64,000 bases of DNA from Marinobacter salinisoli (lineage in GTDB: Bacteria; Pseudomonadota; Gammaproteobacteria; Pseudomonadales; Oleiphilaceae): assembly GCF_017301335.1 (NCBI RefSeq), contig NZ_CP071247.1, forward strand, positions 2,976,001 to 3,040,000. The letters are read 5' to 3'. The position numbers and the translations under genes were made by a program. Of the stretch, positions 1 through 11,856 are shown piece by piece. Under the pieces are notes generated by a model. That model did not search any database. It was not told the DNA's origin and worked only from the letters and a program-made list of their open reading frames with translations. Numbering within the stretch: the first letter of the stretch is position 1; each line of letters opens with the position of its first letter.

Positions 1-2370
<2,370 letters not shown>

Positions 2371-2510
2371 AGCCCTTTGATACCTTTCCAAAAACCCTCC
2401 GAAAAACCGTCGGGTCCGCGATTGAATACGAATACTTACATGCGTCTGCAAATCCGCTACTCTAGCACACGCCGAGTACAGGAAAAACGTGCAACCTCAC
2501 AGGAGTATCC

Positions 2511-3050
2511 ATGCCCCGACGCTTTCACGACGCCGAAGAACTGCTTCCCCCCGCCAGCTTTTTAAAGCGGGTACTTGCAGTTATTTACGACGGCCTGATC
2601 AGCATTGCCGTATTGCTGGTCACCACCTGGCTTTACACCCTGGTAGCCGGCTGGTTTACAGGTTGGGATAAATACGAGGAAATGGCCGAAGCCGGTGAGA
2701 TTTCCGGCGATCCCGGGCTGACGTTTGTGCTTTTCCTGGTGCTCTACATCTTCTTTGCGTACTTCTGGACCCGGCTGGGCCAGACGCTGGGGATGCAGGT
2801 ATGGCGCATCCGCATCGAAAACCTGGACGGCACCTCGGTCAGCTGGAGCCAATCCCTGCTGCGTTACGGATCGGCCGCTGCCGTGTTCCTGTTAACGGTT
2901 TTGGGCAGCTATTACATCGGCCCGGTTACGCTGCTGATCACCGTGCCTGCGATCATTGCCCTGTTCCTGCCCATCAACGGATTATCGGTTACCGACCGGG
3001 CCTCCAGCAGTGTCGTGGTACAGGTGCCCCCGCCTGAGAAAAAACCTTAA
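2511..3050 (+). CDS. RDD family inner-membrane protein
   Basis: A 179-residue membrane protein of the RDD family (named for conserved Arg and Asp residues). The first segment, around residues 20-46, carries the Arg (FLKRVL) and Asp (IYDGL). Further hydrophobic segments lie near residues 70-90 and 118-155, and WTRLGQTLGMQVWRIRI between them is the typical RDD loop. AGGAG stands about 7 bases before the ATG. The gene converges on lptG with 12 bases between stops, an arrangement also seen in pseudomonads. Some family members are linked to ion or solute transport, but no substrate can be read from this sequence. Confidence 0.85.
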   Translation: MPRRFHDAEELLPPASFLKRVLAVIYDGLISIAVLLVTTWLYTLVAGWFTGWDKYEEMAEAGEISGDPGLTFVLFLVLYIFFAYFWTRLGQTLGMQVWRIRIENLDGTSVSWSQSLLRYGSAAAVFLLTVLGSYYIGPVTLLITVPAIIALFLPINGLSVTDRASSSVVVQVPPPEKKP

Positions 3051-3062
3051 GACAACTGCCGA

Positions 3063-4124
3063 CTAACCGGCGCGGCGCATCAGAACCGCGCCGACGAGCG
3101 CGTTGACCGCAATCGGAATCAGAACCGCCAGCATGGGATTGAAACCATACACCAGACTCATCGGCCCCAGCAGATCCTGCATATATTTGAACAGCAACCC
3201 CACCAACAACCCGGTGAATACACGAAACCCCATGGTGACCGACCGCAGCGGCCCGAAAATAAAGGATATTGCCACCAGCACCATCACGGCCGTGCCCAGA
3301 GGCATCAGCACCTTTTTCCAGAAAGCGAGCCAGTACGGCGACGCATTCAGATCCTGGTCCCCAAGGTACTGGGCATAGGTAAAGAGGCCTGACATGGACA
3401 GGTTTTCCGGCTTGACGATCAACACGCTCAACAACCGGGGTGACAGCCCGGTATCCCATTTCAGGGTCTGATTTTCGACAAGTCGCGTGCCGTCAGCACG
3501 GATCTCGGTGGTTTGCACCCGTTCCAGCAACCAGTGGTCACCCTGATAGATCGCCCGCGGCGCAAAACTGGACGATAACAACTCCCGCTGTTCGTCGAAT
3601 TCAAACAATGACACGCCATGCAGCACGCCATTCGGCTGAACCGCATTCAGGTGAATGAAGATATTCCCTTCCCGATGCCAGACCCCCGAAGCCGAAGCGA
3701 CGTTCTTACCGGCCCCCAGGGCCACCGCTTTTTCGCTCTGGGCCAGACGCTCGGCCGGCGGTGCAACGTATTCACCAAGAATCACACCCAACAAAACCAC
3801 CACCAGCGCCGGCTTCATGGCCGACCAGACAATGCGTTTCAGGGACACGCCAGCCGCCCGGATGACGGTCAACTCAGACGAACTTGCCATGGAGCCCAAA
3901 CCAATCAGGCAGCCCATGAATGCACCCAGCGGCAGGTAATCGTAGATTCGGCGCGGCAAGGTCAGCGCAACGTATTTCAGCGCTTCCAGCGTCTGGTAAT
4001 CGGCCCGGGTGTCTTCGAGTTCCGCGATGAAGCCAAAGATAAGGTCCAGCGACAGCACCACCACCATGACCAGGAACATGGCGCCACCCACTGTGCGCAT
4101 GACATAGCCGTCGATCTTACGCAT
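3063..4124 (-). CDS. lptG: LPS export ABC transporter permease LptG
   Basis: A 353-residue YjgP/YjgQ-family permease. With LptF and the LptB ATPase it extracts LPS from the inner membrane and passes it to the LptC-LptA bridge. The N-terminal pair of helices (around residues 10-30 and 60-75), a periplasmic beta-jellyroll of about 150 residues and four C-terminal helices follow the usual six-helix plan; length matches E. coli LptG (360 aa). Its ATG overlaps the 3' end of lptF by 8 bases, so the two are probably translationally coupled. A GC-rich hairpin (3068-3093) sits just before the stop codon. Confidence 0.95.
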   Translation of the reverse strand: MRKIDGYVMRTVGGAMFLVMVVVLSLDLIFGFIAELEDTRADYQTLEALKYVALTLPRRIYDYLPLGAFMGCLIGLGSMASSSELTVIRAAGVSLKRIVWSAMKPALVVVLLGVILGEYVAPPAERLAQSEKAVALGAGKNVASASGVWHREGNIFIHLNAVQPNGVLHGVSLFEFDEQRELLSSSFAPRAIYQGDHWLLERVQTTEIRADGTRLVENQTLKWDTGLSPRLLSVLIVKPENLSMSGLFTYAQYLGDQDLNASPYWLAFWKKVLMPLGTAVMVLVAISFIFGPLRSVTMGFRVFTGLLVGLLFKYMQDLLGPMSLVYGFNPMLAVLIPIAVNALVGAVLMRRAG

Positions 4125-5220
4125 GCGCCTGCACCTCCTTCAGTGCCCTGCGCTTCTGGAGCCAGGCCGGGCCGAATTGCAGCCATAGTCCTAACATCAG
4201 GAACAGCGCATGGACCCAGAGCATGCCGATCCACTCGGGTACTTTTCCGTCAGCTAGTGCATCCCGGGCGACGATCAGAAGCCCGAGGTACGTGATGTAA
4301 ACCAGCATCGCCGGCAGCAGGTGAAAGAAGCGGCCCTGACGCGGATTCACCCGGCTCAGGCGCACCGCCAGCAGGGTGACAATAGGCACAATCAGGGGCA
4401 ACGAAAACCGCCAGTGCAGCAGGGCCCGGTCTTCGAGGTTTTCCGACTTCATCAGCTCTCGGGTGCTGATGCCTTCTTCGAGTTGCCGGGTGCCTTTCTC
4501 ACCACTCAGAATTTTCAGGCCATAGGCCTCGAAACCGGTGATGTTGTAATCGAGACGGCCAGGGGACCCGTCGAATCGGCCGCCGTCTTCCAGGATCAGG
4601 AACCGGCTGCCGGTGTCCTGGTCGATGAGCTGCGAGCCGGAGTTTGCAGTAAAGATGGTGACACCGTCACCACCCCTGCCGTATTCGGCGATAAAGACGC
4701 CCCGGAGTTCACGCTTGTCGTCACTGAGTGATTCGGTGTAGGTGACACGACCGCCGGAACTGAAGCTTTGAAACCGTCCCGGCGCCAGCATTTCAAATTC
4801 TGTGGCTTTGCGCTGTTCGTTGAAGATCTGCTCGACCTGTTTCATCCCCCACGGTGAAACAACCAGGCTCATGGCGCCAACAATCAGCATCACCGGCAAA
4901 CTGCCCAACAGGGTCTTGGCCAGCAACTGGCGGTCGCTCAACCCGCAGGCAAACAGCACCGTCATTTCGCTTTCCATGTACATCCGGCCGTAGGCCAGAA
5001 GGATGCCAATGAACAAACCCAGCGGCAGGATCAGCTCAAGGAAGCCCGGAAACCGGTAAGCCATGATGGAAAACAAGACGTCCGCAGCAATCTGCCCTTC
5101 AGCGGCGCTGCCCAGGTACTTCAGAAAGCGGCCACTCATGAACACCAGCAACAGGATGCCGGAAACCGCCACCATGCTGATCATGACCTGCCGGATTAAA
5201 TAGCGAAAAATAATGCTCAA
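4117..5220 (-). CDS. lptF: LPS export ABC transporter permease LptF
   Basis: A YjgP/YjgQ permease, partner of LptG in the LptB2FG exporter. I place the start at TTG 5218-5220, which gives MSIIFRYLIRQVMIS and 367 residues, matching the roughly 366 of E. coli. A longer frame opens at 5346, but its extra 42 residues (rich in Pro, Ser, Cys, His) look like untranslated leader. Six membrane helices flank a periplasmic jellyroll domain. A TAGAAT hexamer (complement of 5276-5281) about 55 bases upstream could be the -10 element, with no good -35. The gene diverges from pepA. The start codon is the only uncertain point. Confidence 0.93.
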   Translation of the reverse strand: MSIIFRYLIRQVMISMVAVSGILLLVFMSGRFLKYLGSAAEGQIAADVLFSIMAYRFPGFLELILPLGLFIGILLAYGRMYMESEMTVLFACGLSDRQLLAKTLLGSLPVMLIVGAMSLVVSPWGMKQVEQIFNEQRKATEFEMLAPGRFQSFSSGGRVTYTESLSDDKRELRGVFIAEYGRGGDGVTIFTANSGSQLIDQDTGSRFLILEDGGRFDGSPGRLDYNITGFEAYGLKILSGEKGTRQLEEGISTRELMKSENLEDRALLHWRFSLPLIVPIVTLLAVRLSRVNPRQGRFFHLLPAMLVYITYLGLLIVARDALADGKVPEWIGMLWVHALFLMLGLWLQFGPAWLQKRRALKEVQAHA

Positions 5221-5320
5221 GGAGATCTCTCTGCCGATGTCCGTCTGACCGTGGAGGAAACAGCTAACTGCGCGTATTCTATGTAACCTTCGTGCCGAAT
5301 GACAGTGCGGGGATGGCCCA

Positions 5321-5344
5321 GCGCTCGTCGAAACAGGCGAGCGC
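5321..5344. repeat. inverted repeat between lptF and pepA
   Basis: GCGCTCG at 5321-5327 and CGAGCGC at 5338-5344 form a perfect 7-bp inverted repeat around a 10-base spacer in the divergent lptF/pepA region. No T-run follows on either strand, so it is not an intrinsic terminator. It could be an operator or a hairpin in the leader of an upstream-initiated pepA transcript. Confidence 0.45.
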
Positions 5345-5431
5345 ACCCTGCTTGATAAACCAGGGGCTCACCCCAATGCTAGACTAAACCCGTCGTGCGC
5401 ATTCACATCAGAATCATTAACAGGAGTTGCC

Positions 5432-6925
5432 ATGAATTTCAGCCTGAGTAGCAAACCCGTCGCCAGCACCAAAGCTGACTGCCTTGTCATCGGCTTACCG
5501 GAAAAAGGGAACTGGCCCGAATCCACCACTCAGGCAGACGAGGTTCTAGGCGGACTGATCAAGAAACTGGAGAGCAACGGCGATGTAACCGGAAAGAACG
5601 CCAGTGCTCGCACGGTGCCTCTCCAGGACGCCCCCTGGGATCGAATGGTTGTCGTGGGCACAGGCAAAGACGCGGACCGGACCCTGCAGAATTACCGCAA
5701 AGCCCTGATCGCCGCTGTTGGTGCAGTGAAAGAAACCCCGGCCAAAAGCGCCCTGCTGGCCTTGACTGACACACCGGTGACCGGCGCCGAAGCCGTGAGC
5801 AGCGAAGCCGCGCGGCTAAAAATGATCGGCCGCACACTCGAAGAGCACCTCTATTCTTTCACGGGCTACAAGAGCAAACAGCCGGACGCGCCGAAACTCA
5901 ATAAAGTATCGGTTGCAGCCGCCAGTGGCGGCAAAGCGCTGAAAGACGCCTTCAACCTGGGCCTGGCTACCGGTCGCGGCATGAATTACACCCGCGATCT
6001 TGGCAACACCCCGCCCAACATCTGCCACCCGGAATGGCTGGCCGAGCAAGCGCGCACTCTGGCCAAGGAAAACGACTGCATCCAGACCGAAATCCTGGAT
6101 GAAAAGCAGATGAAAGACCTGGGCATGAACACCATCCTGGCGGTCGGCCAGGGTAGCGCACAGCCGCCCCGGCTCATCGTCATGGAATACCGTGGCGGCA
6201 AAGCCGATGACAAACCCTATGTCCTGGTGGGCAAAGGTATTACTTTCGATACCGGGGGTATCAGCCTGAAACCCGGCGCCGGCATGGATGAGATGAAGTA
6301 CGACATGGGCGGCTCCGCCAGCGTGTTTGGTGCCATGAAAGTGCTGACCGAAGTTCAGCCGAAGATCAACGTGGTTGCGGTTGTTGCTGCTGCCGAGAAC
6401 ATGCCGGATGGGGGCGCCGCCCGCCCGGGTGATATTGTGACCACCCTATCGGGCCAGACCGTGGAAATTCTCAATACCGACGCCGAGGGTCGGCTGGTGC
6501 TGTGTGATGCCCTGACCTACGTGAAAAAGTACGACCCGGAGGTGGTGATCGACCTGGCCACGCTGACCGGCGCATGCATCATCGCCCTTGGCCACCACGC
6601 CACCGGTCTGCTGTCCAACAACGACGGCCTGGCCAACGATCTGCTGGCCGCCGGTGAGCGGGCGGATGACCGCGCGTGGCGCCTGCCACTGTGGGAGGAC
6701 TACCAGAACCAGCTCGACAGCAACTTTGCTGACATGGCCAACATTGGTGATCGCTCCGCCGGCACCATCACCGCAGCCTGCTTTTTGGCACGGTTTACCA
6801 AGGAGTACCGCTGGGCACACCTGGATATTGCCGGCACGGCCTGGCATTCCGGCAAAGCCAAGGGCGCATCGGGCCGCCCGGTCCCCATGCTGGTCGATTA
6901 CCTGATGTCCAATGCAGACAACTGA
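5432..6925 (+). CDS. pepA: leucyl aminopeptidase (M17 family)
   Basis: A 497-residue dimetal aminopeptidase that removes N-terminal residues from peptides in the cytoplasm. The M17 signature NTDAEGRL lies near residue 348 and supplies metal ligands; VGKGITFDTGG near residue 265 gives the conserved Lys and Asp. E. coli PepA (503 aa) also binds DNA in carAB control and Xer recombination, but whether this one does so cannot be judged here. AGGAG stands 8 bases before the ATG. The last 14 bases overlap holC. It sits between lptFG and holC-valS as in pseudomonads. Confidence 0.97.
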   Translation: MNFSLSSKPVASTKADCLVIGLPEKGNWPESTTQADEVLGGLIKKLESNGDVTGKNASARTVPLQDAPWDRMVVVGTGKDADRTLQNYRKALIAAVGAVKETPAKSALLALTDTPVTGAEAVSSEAARLKMIGRTLEEHLYSFTGYKSKQPDAPKLNKVSVAAASGGKALKDAFNLGLATGRGMNYTRDLGNTPPNICHPEWLAEQARTLAKENDCIQTEILDEKQMKDLGMNTILAVGQGSAQPPRLIVMEYRGGKADDKPYVLVGKGITFDTGGISLKPGAGMDEMKYDMGGSASVFGAMKVLTEVQPKINVVAVVAAAENMPDGGAARPGDIVTTLSGQTVEILNTDAEGRLVLCDALTYVKKYDPEVVIDLATLTGACIIALGHHATGLLSNNDGLANDLLAAGERADDRAWRLPLWEDYQNQLDSNFADMANIGDRSAGTITAACFLARFTKEYRWAHLDIAGTAWHSGKAKGASGRPVPMLVDYLMSNADN

Positions 6926-7424
6926 GTCCGGCCATCAGCCGGAAACCGGCGGCTCTGCTGCCGGAGACCCGGCTGACGCCAGCAAAAACCAGCGTTACTG
7001 GTTTCACATCCTGGCCCAAAGCACTCCGGCCGCCCGCAACCTTCACGCCGTGAAACTCGCGGCAAAAGCATGGCAGCAGGGCGACCGGGCCTGCATTGTG
7101 TGTGACGCCCTGGAGCAAGCCGAGGAACTCGATGAGCTGCTCTGGGGCTTCAGCCCGGAGTCGTTCATTCCCCACGGCCTGGTGCCGGATGCCGCCACCC
7201 GGTGCTCCGAATCGGTGGGCATCCTGATGTGCCCGCCGTCGGCAGAAGAGTGGGATACCGTCATTATCCTGTCTCAGACGCTGCCGGCCGACGCGGACCG
7301 CTTCAAACGCCTGGCGCTGGTGGCACAAAATGATCCGGCCATTCTGAACCAGGCACGCTCCCATTACCGCCAGTTACGGGCGCTTGGAATTGAAGCCCGG
7401 GTGCACGATCTTCGTAAACGCTGA
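6912..7424 (+). CDS. holC: DNA polymerase III chi subunit
   Basis: Chi links the clamp loader to single-strand binding protein at the replication fork. The 170-residue product matches HolC from RYWFHIL (residue 28) onward, with WQQGDRACIVCDALEQAEEL, LDELLW and SFIPHGL in the expected order. Residues 1-27 (MQTTESGHQPETGGSAAGDP and on) are a low-complexity extension absent from the 147-residue E. coli protein. No later ATG, GTG or TTG lies between this start and the conserved core, so the extension appears real. The gene overlaps pepA by 14 bases and precedes valS. Confidence 0.92.
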   Translation: MQTTESGHQPETGGSAAGDPADASKNQRYWFHILAQSTPAARNLHAVKLAAKAWQQGDRACIVCDALEQAEELDELLWGFSPESFIPHGLVPDAATRCSESVGILMCPPSAEEWDTVIILSQTLPADADRFKRLALVAQNDPAILNQARSHYRQLRALGIEARVHDLRKR

Positions 7425-7426
7425 AG

Positions 7427-7456
7427 TTCGCCGCCATCGGGGCGACCATGTATAAT
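7427..7456 (+). promoter_or_regulatory. candidate valS promoter
   Basis: A perfect -10 hexamer TATAAT (7451-7456) lies 18 bases after a weak -35, TTCGCC (7427-7432), in the holC-valS gap. Initiation would fall near 7463, so the leader before the preferred valS start at 7510 would be about 47 bases. The -10 is convincing; the -35 is not. Confidence 0.45.
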
Positions 7457-7509
7457 CTGGCGCCTTGAAAATGTCTCCTGAATCAACCGAACGGTCACCA
7501 GCAGAACCC

Positions 7510-10362
7510 ATGGAAAAAACCTACCAGCCAGAAAACATTGAGCGCCAGTGGTACGAAAACTGGGAATCCAAGGGCTATTTCCGCCCCAGCGGTGAAGGCC
7601 AGTCCTACAGCATCGCCATTCCGCCGCCCAACGTCACCGGCAGCCTGCACATGGGCCATGCTTTCCAGCACACCATCATGGACACCCTCACCCGCTACAA
7701 GCGGATGCAGGGTCGTAATGCCCTGTGGACCGTCGGAACGGACCACGCCGGTATCGCCACGCAAATGGTGGTGGAACGCAAACTGGCGGCCGAAGAAGAC
7801 AAAACCCGGCACGATCTGGGACGGGAAGAATTCATCAAGCGCATCTGGGACTGGAAGGAACATTCCGGCGGCACCATTACCCGTCAGATGCGCCGTCTCG
7901 GTAATTCCGTAGACTGGGACCACGAGCGTTTCACCATGGACGACGGCTTTTACAAAGCCGTTCAGGAAGTGTTCGTTCAGCTGTACGAACAGGACCTGGT
8001 CTACCGCGGCAAACGTCTGGTGAACTGGGACCCGAAACTGCACACCGCCATTTCAGACCTGGAAGTGGAAAACAAGGAAGAGAAGGGTTTCTTCTGGCAC
8101 CTTCGTTACCCTCTCGCTGACGGCGCCACCACCCAGGAAGGCAAAGATCACCTGGTGGTCGCGACTACCCGTCCGGAAACCATGCTCGGTGACACCGCGG
8201 TTGCGGTGCACCCCGATGACGAGCGCTATCAGCACCTGATTGGCAAGCATGTGATGCTGCCGCTGGTAAACCGCCGTATCCCCATTGTCGCCGATCACCA
8301 TGCCGACCCTGAAAAGGGCTCCGGCTGCGTAAAAATCACCCCGGCACACGACTTCAACGACTACGCCGTGGGCAAACGCAACGATCTGCCCATGATCAAC
8401 GTGATGACCCAGGATGCAAACATCCGGGACGTGGCGGAAGTTTTCAATGCCGACGGCACCACTAACACCGACATCGACGGCTCGCTGCCAGCGGCTTACG
8501 CGGGCCTGACCCGCGAGAACGCTCGCAAACAAATCGTTGCCGATCTGGATGGTCTCGGCCTGCTGGAGCGAGTGGAAGATCACGTACTGAGCGTACCGCG
8601 CGGCGACCGTTCCGGCCTGATCATCGAACCCATGCTGACCGATCAGTGGTTCGTGGACGCCAAGACCCTGGCCAAGCCATCCATTGAAGCGGTTGAAGAT
8701 GGCCGCATCCAGTTCGTGCCCAAGCAGTACGAAAACATGTACTTCGCCTGGATGCGTGACATTCAGGACTGGTGTATCTCCCGCCAGCTCTGGTGGGGCC
8801 ACCGGATTCCGGCCTGGTACGACGCTGATGGCAACATCTACGTGGGACGCGACGAAGCCGACGTGCGCCAGAAGCACGGCCTGGCCGACGACGTTACCCT
8901 GAGTCAGGACGAAGACGTTCTGGATACCTGGTTCAGCTCTGCTCTGTGGACCTTTGGCACCCTCGGCTGGCCGGAAGCAACGGAACGCCTGAAGACATTC
9001 CACCCGACCGACGTGCTGGTTACCGGCTTCGACATCATTTTCTTCTGGGTCGCGCGCATGATCATGATGACCATGCACTTCATGAAGAACGAGGATGGCA
9101 GCCCGCAGGTACCCTTCCACACGGTCTACGTCACCGGCCTGATCCGCGACGAGCACGGCGACAAGATGTCCAAGTCCAAGGGCAACGTGATCGACCCGCT
9201 GGATATGATCGATGGCATCAGCCTGGATGACCTTCTGGAGAAGCGCACCGGCAACCTGATGCAACCGAAGCTGGCGGAGAAGATCGGCAAGCGCACCAAA
9301 AAGGAATTCCCGGAGGGTATTGCCGCTCACGGCACCGATGCGCTGCGCTTTACTCTGGCGGCCATGGCCACAACGGGCCGGGATATCAACTGGGACATGA
9401 AGCGCCTTGAGGGCTACCGGAACTTCTGCAACAAGCTCTGGAATGCGGCCCGTTACGTGCTGATGAATACCGAAGGCGAAGACTGCGGTGTGAACGACGA
9501 GCCGGTGCAGCTGTCGCTGGCCGATCGCTGGATCATCAGCGAGCTGCAGAACTGCGAGCAGGAAGTGATCCGGCACCTGGAGCAATACCGCTTCGACCTG
9601 GCCGCTCACGCTCTGTACGAGTTCATCTGGAACGAATACTGCGACTGGTACCTGGAACTGTCCAAGCCGGCTCTGAATGACGACACCGCCAGTGCCGAGG
9701 CCAAGCGCGGCACCCGCCGCACTCTGGTTCGGGTTCTGGAAGCCGTGCTGCGCGTCGCGCATCCGATCATGCCGTTCATCACCGAGGAAATCTGGCAGCG
9801 CATAGCGCCGCTGGCTGGCAAGTCCGGCGACAGCATCATGCTGCAGCCTTTCCCGCAGCCGGATGCAAGCAAGATGGATTCTGCCGTCGCCGCCGATATC
9901 GAGTGGCTCAAGGGCGTGATCATTGCCGTGCGCAACGTCCGTGGCGAAATGAACATATCCCCGGGCAAGAAGGTGCCGGTGTTGCTGCGCGGTAAAGATA
10001 CCGAAGACAAGCGCCGCATGGATGACTACCGCCAGTTCCTTGCTTCCTTGGCCAAGCTGGAAAGCCTGGACTGGTTCGAAGGTGACAAAGCCCCCATGTC
10101 CGCCACCCAGCTGGTGGGCGAAATGGAAGTACTGGTACCGATGGCCGGCCTGATCGACAAGGACGCCGAACTCAAGCGCCTGGACAAAGAACTGGAGCGG
10201 CTGAGCAAGGAGATCGGCCGGCTCGAAGGCAAGTTGGGCAATGAAAAATTCACGGCCAAGGCGCCGGCCGAGGTAGTGGAGAAAGAACAGGAAAAGCTCC
10301 GGGATGCCCAGAGCAGCCTGTCCCGCCTCAGCCAGCAGCGGGCCGAGATCGAGGCCATGTAA
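7510..10362 (+). CDS. valS: valyl-tRNA synthetase
   Basis: A class I synthetase that charges tRNA-Val. From the ATG at 7510 ([18 protein letters not shown]) it has 950 residues, matching the 951 of E. coli, which also begins MEKTY. In-frame TTG 7465 and ATG 7471 would add 13-15 Ser/Pro/Glu-rich residues and are less likely. The HIGH-type motif HMGH is at residue 47 and KMSKS at residue 552. The editing (CP1) domain lies between them, then the anticodon-binding domain and a C-terminal coiled coil (about 880-950) rich in Leu, Lys and Glu. panE begins 3 bases after the stop. Confidence 0.97.
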   Translation: MEKTYQPENIERQWYENWESKGYFRPSGEGQSYSIAIPPPNVTGSLHMGHAFQHTIMDTLTRYKRMQGRNALWTVGTDHAGIATQMVVERKLAAEEDKTRHDLGREEFIKRIWDWKEHSGGTITRQMRRLGNSVDWDHERFTMDDGFYKAVQEVFVQLYEQDLVYRGKRLVNWDPKLHTAISDLEVENKEEKGFFWHLRYPLADGATTQEGKDHLVVATTRPETMLGDTAVAVHPDDERYQHLIGKHVMLPLVNRRIPIVADHHADPEKGSGCVKITPAHDFNDYAVGKRNDLPMINVMTQDANIRDVAEVFNADGTTNTDIDGSLPAAYAGLTRENARKQIVADLDGLGLLERVEDHVLSVPRGDRSGLIIEPMLTDQWFVDAKTLAKPSIEAVEDGRIQFVPKQYENMYFAWMRDIQDWCISRQLWWGHRIPAWYDADGNIYVGRDEADVRQKHGLADDVTLSQDEDVLDTWFSSALWTFGTLGWPEATERLKTFHPTDVLVTGFDIIFFWVARMIMMTMHFMKNEDGSPQVPFHTVYVTGLIRDEHGDKMSKSKGNVIDPLDMIDGISLDDLLEKRTGNLMQPKLAEKIGKRTKKEFPEGIAAHGTDALRFTLAAMATTGRDINWDMKRLEGYRNFCNKLWNAARYVLMNTEGEDCGVNDEPVQLSLADRWIISELQNCEQEVIRHLEQYRFDLAAHALYEFIWNEYCDWYLELSKPALNDDTASAEAKRGTRRTLVRVLEAVLRVAHPIMPFITEEIWQRIAPLAGKSGDSIMLQPFPQPDASKMDSAVAADIEWLKGVIIAVRNVRGEMNISPGKKVPVLLRGKDTEDKRRMDDYRQFLASLAKLESLDWFEGDKAPMSATQLVGEMEVLVPMAGLIDKDAELKRLDKELERLSKEIGRLEGKLGNEKFTAKAPAEVVEKEQEKLRDAQSSLSRLSQQRAEIEAM

Positions 10363-10365
10363 GCC

Positions 10366-11259
10366 ATGATCGCCATTCTTGGTGCAGGTGCAATGGGGCG
10401 TCTTTGGGCTGCCTCGTTGCCCGCCCACGAAACGGCGTTCGTGCCACGCCCCGGCCAAACCAACACGGCACCGGCGCACTTCCACTTTCAGGAAGCGGAC
10501 GGACACTCCCGTCAGGTCACCGTATCCTGGCTGTCCGCCGCCGATTCCCCTGCCCTGGTGCTGATCACCACGAAAGCAGGCGACAGCACGGAGGCCGTTG
10601 AGCACCTCGCTGATTGGCTTCCTGCCACCACTCCGATTGTGCTGTTTCAGAACGGACTGGGCAGCCAGCAGGCCGTGGCCGAGCGCTGGCCCGACCGCCC
10701 GGTTCTGGCGGCCACAACCACCGAAGGCGCCAACCGGCCCGCTCCGGATCAGCTCGTGCATGCAGGCACCGGCGACACCTGGATAGGCCCTTTAACAAAG
10801 CCGGCGGAACAAAACCTGTATGGCGTGATTGCCCGCTTGTCAGCCAGTGGCCTGAGCATCCATGCCGAGCAGGATATTCTCGGCCGGCTGTGGCAGAAAT
10901 TGATCATCAATGCCGGCATCAATCCGTTCACCGCACTGCTTAACTGCCGAAATGGTGACATCCTGTCTGCGGATCTCTATCGCGCCCACATCGACGGCCT
11001 GTGCCAGGAAATCGCCGGCCTGATGGACACCATCGGGCGCGGCCCAGCGGATGCCAAAGACCTGCGCCAGAGCATTGAGGCCGTCGCACGGGGCACGGCG
11101 CAAAACATCTCGTCCATGCGCAGCGATGTTCTGAGCGGTAAGCGAACCGAGATAGACTACATTAATGGATATATTGTCCGACTGGGCCAGTCGCTGAATA
11201 TCGCTACCCCGGTGAACCGAATGCTGACCGAACAGGTACAACAACTGTCTTCAGGCTAA
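10366..11259 (+). CDS. panE: 2-dehydropantoate 2-reductase
   Basis: An NADPH-dependent ketopantoate reductase giving pantoate for coenzyme A synthesis. The 297-residue protein starts with a Rossmann loop, MIAILGAGAMGRLWA, and has the C-terminal helical domain with LWQKLIINAGINPFTALLNC, in which the Lys is the conserved catalytic residue of the ApbA/PanE fold. Family members can be hard to separate from related ketoacid reductases by eye, so the exact substrate is slightly less sure than the fold. It follows valS by 3 bases and precedes the adenosyltransferase gene by 12, suggesting one transcript. Confidence 0.88.
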   Translation: MIAILGAGAMGRLWAASLPAHETAFVPRPGQTNTAPAHFHFQEADGHSRQVTVSWLSAADSPALVLITTKAGDSTEAVEHLADWLPATTPIVLFQNGLGSQQAVAERWPDRPVLAATTTEGANRPAPDQLVHAGTGDTWIGPLTKPAEQNLYGVIARLSASGLSIHAEQDILGRLWQKLIINAGINPFTALLNCRNGDILSADLYRAHIDGLCQEIAGLMDTIGRGPADAKDLRQSIEAVARGTAQNISSMRSDVLSGKRTEIDYINGYIVRLGQSLNIATPVNRMLTEQVQQLSSG

Positions 11260-11271
11260 CAGGAGTTCAGA

Positions 11272-11829
11272 ATGGGCAACCGCCTTTCCAAGATTTACAC
11301 ACGAACGGGCGATGACGGATCGACAGGCCTTGCCGATGGCAACCGCATAGCCAAGAATGCCCAGCGGGTTGAGGCCATGGGGACCGCCGATGAACTCAAT
11401 TGCCACATTGGTCTGTTGATCGAAACCCTCGAAGCCAATGACCCCTTAAGCGAAGAGCTGCGTCGCATCCAGCACCACCTGTTTGACCTGGGCGGCGAAT
11501 TCGCCATCCCCGGCAGCAAAGTGATCGGCGATGAGCACATTCAATGGCTGGAGCAGACACTGGACGCCCACAATGAGCACCTGCCGCCCCTGAAGAACTT
11601 TATTCTGCCCGGTGGCAACGCCCAGGCAGCGCAATGCCACCTGGCCCGCGCGGTATGCCGGCGCGCCGAGCGGATTGTGGTAGCCCTGGGTCACGAAGAC
11701 TCCATCAACGGAGCCTCACGTCACTACCTGAATCGACTGTCGGATTTGTTGTTCGTCATTGCTCGAGTCCTGGCCCGACGCGGCGGCCGGCAGGAAATTT
11801 TGTGGGATCAAAAAAAATCCGGCCTTTAG
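11272..11829 (+). CDS. PduO-type ATP:cob(I)alamin adenosyltransferase
   Basis: A 185-residue trimeric-type adenosyltransferase that transfers the adenosyl group of ATP to cob(I)alamin to make coenzyme B12. Family motifs are clear: KIYTRTGDDGSTGLADG (ATP loop, residues 6-22), RVEAMGTADELN, and RAVCRRAERIVVAL carrying the conserved Arg residues. Length is normal for the PduO/MMAB family. AGGAG precedes the ATG. No cobalamin-biosynthesis or B12-dependent enzyme gene lies nearby, so the role is probably general cofactor activation. The TAG stop lies inside the terminator hairpin. Confidence 0.93.
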   Translation: MGNRLSKIYTRTGDDGSTGLADGNRIAKNAQRVEAMGTADELNCHIGLLIETLEANDPLSEELRRIQHHLFDLGGEFAIPGSKVIGDEHIQWLEQTLDAHNEHLPPLKNFILPGGNAQAAQCHLARAVCRRAERIVVALGHEDSINGASRHYLNRLSDLLFVIARVLARRGGRQEILWDQKKSGL

Positions 11830-11841
11830 GCCGGATTTTTT
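11811..11841. terminator. bidirectional intrinsic terminator
   Basis: AAAAAATCCGGCC (11812-11824), loop TTTA, GGCCGGATTTTTT (11829-11841) form a perfect hairpin with A/T-runs on both sides, serving the adenosyltransferase gene on the plus strand and the chemoreceptor gene on the minus strand. The adenosyltransferase stop codon TAG (11827-11829) is in the loop and the first stem base. Confidence 0.93.
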
Positions 11842-11856
11842 ACTTGCTGAACTCAC

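Noticed and set aside
8053..10761. A 902-codon open frame antisense to valS
   Set aside because: Its composition mirrors the GC-rich codon bias of valS. Similar long antisense frames lie opposite alaS (685-2295), metG (29307-30911), rsxC (32932-34392) and dnaE (53486-55900). None has a recognisable protein family or fitting ribosome site, and the sense genes are certain.
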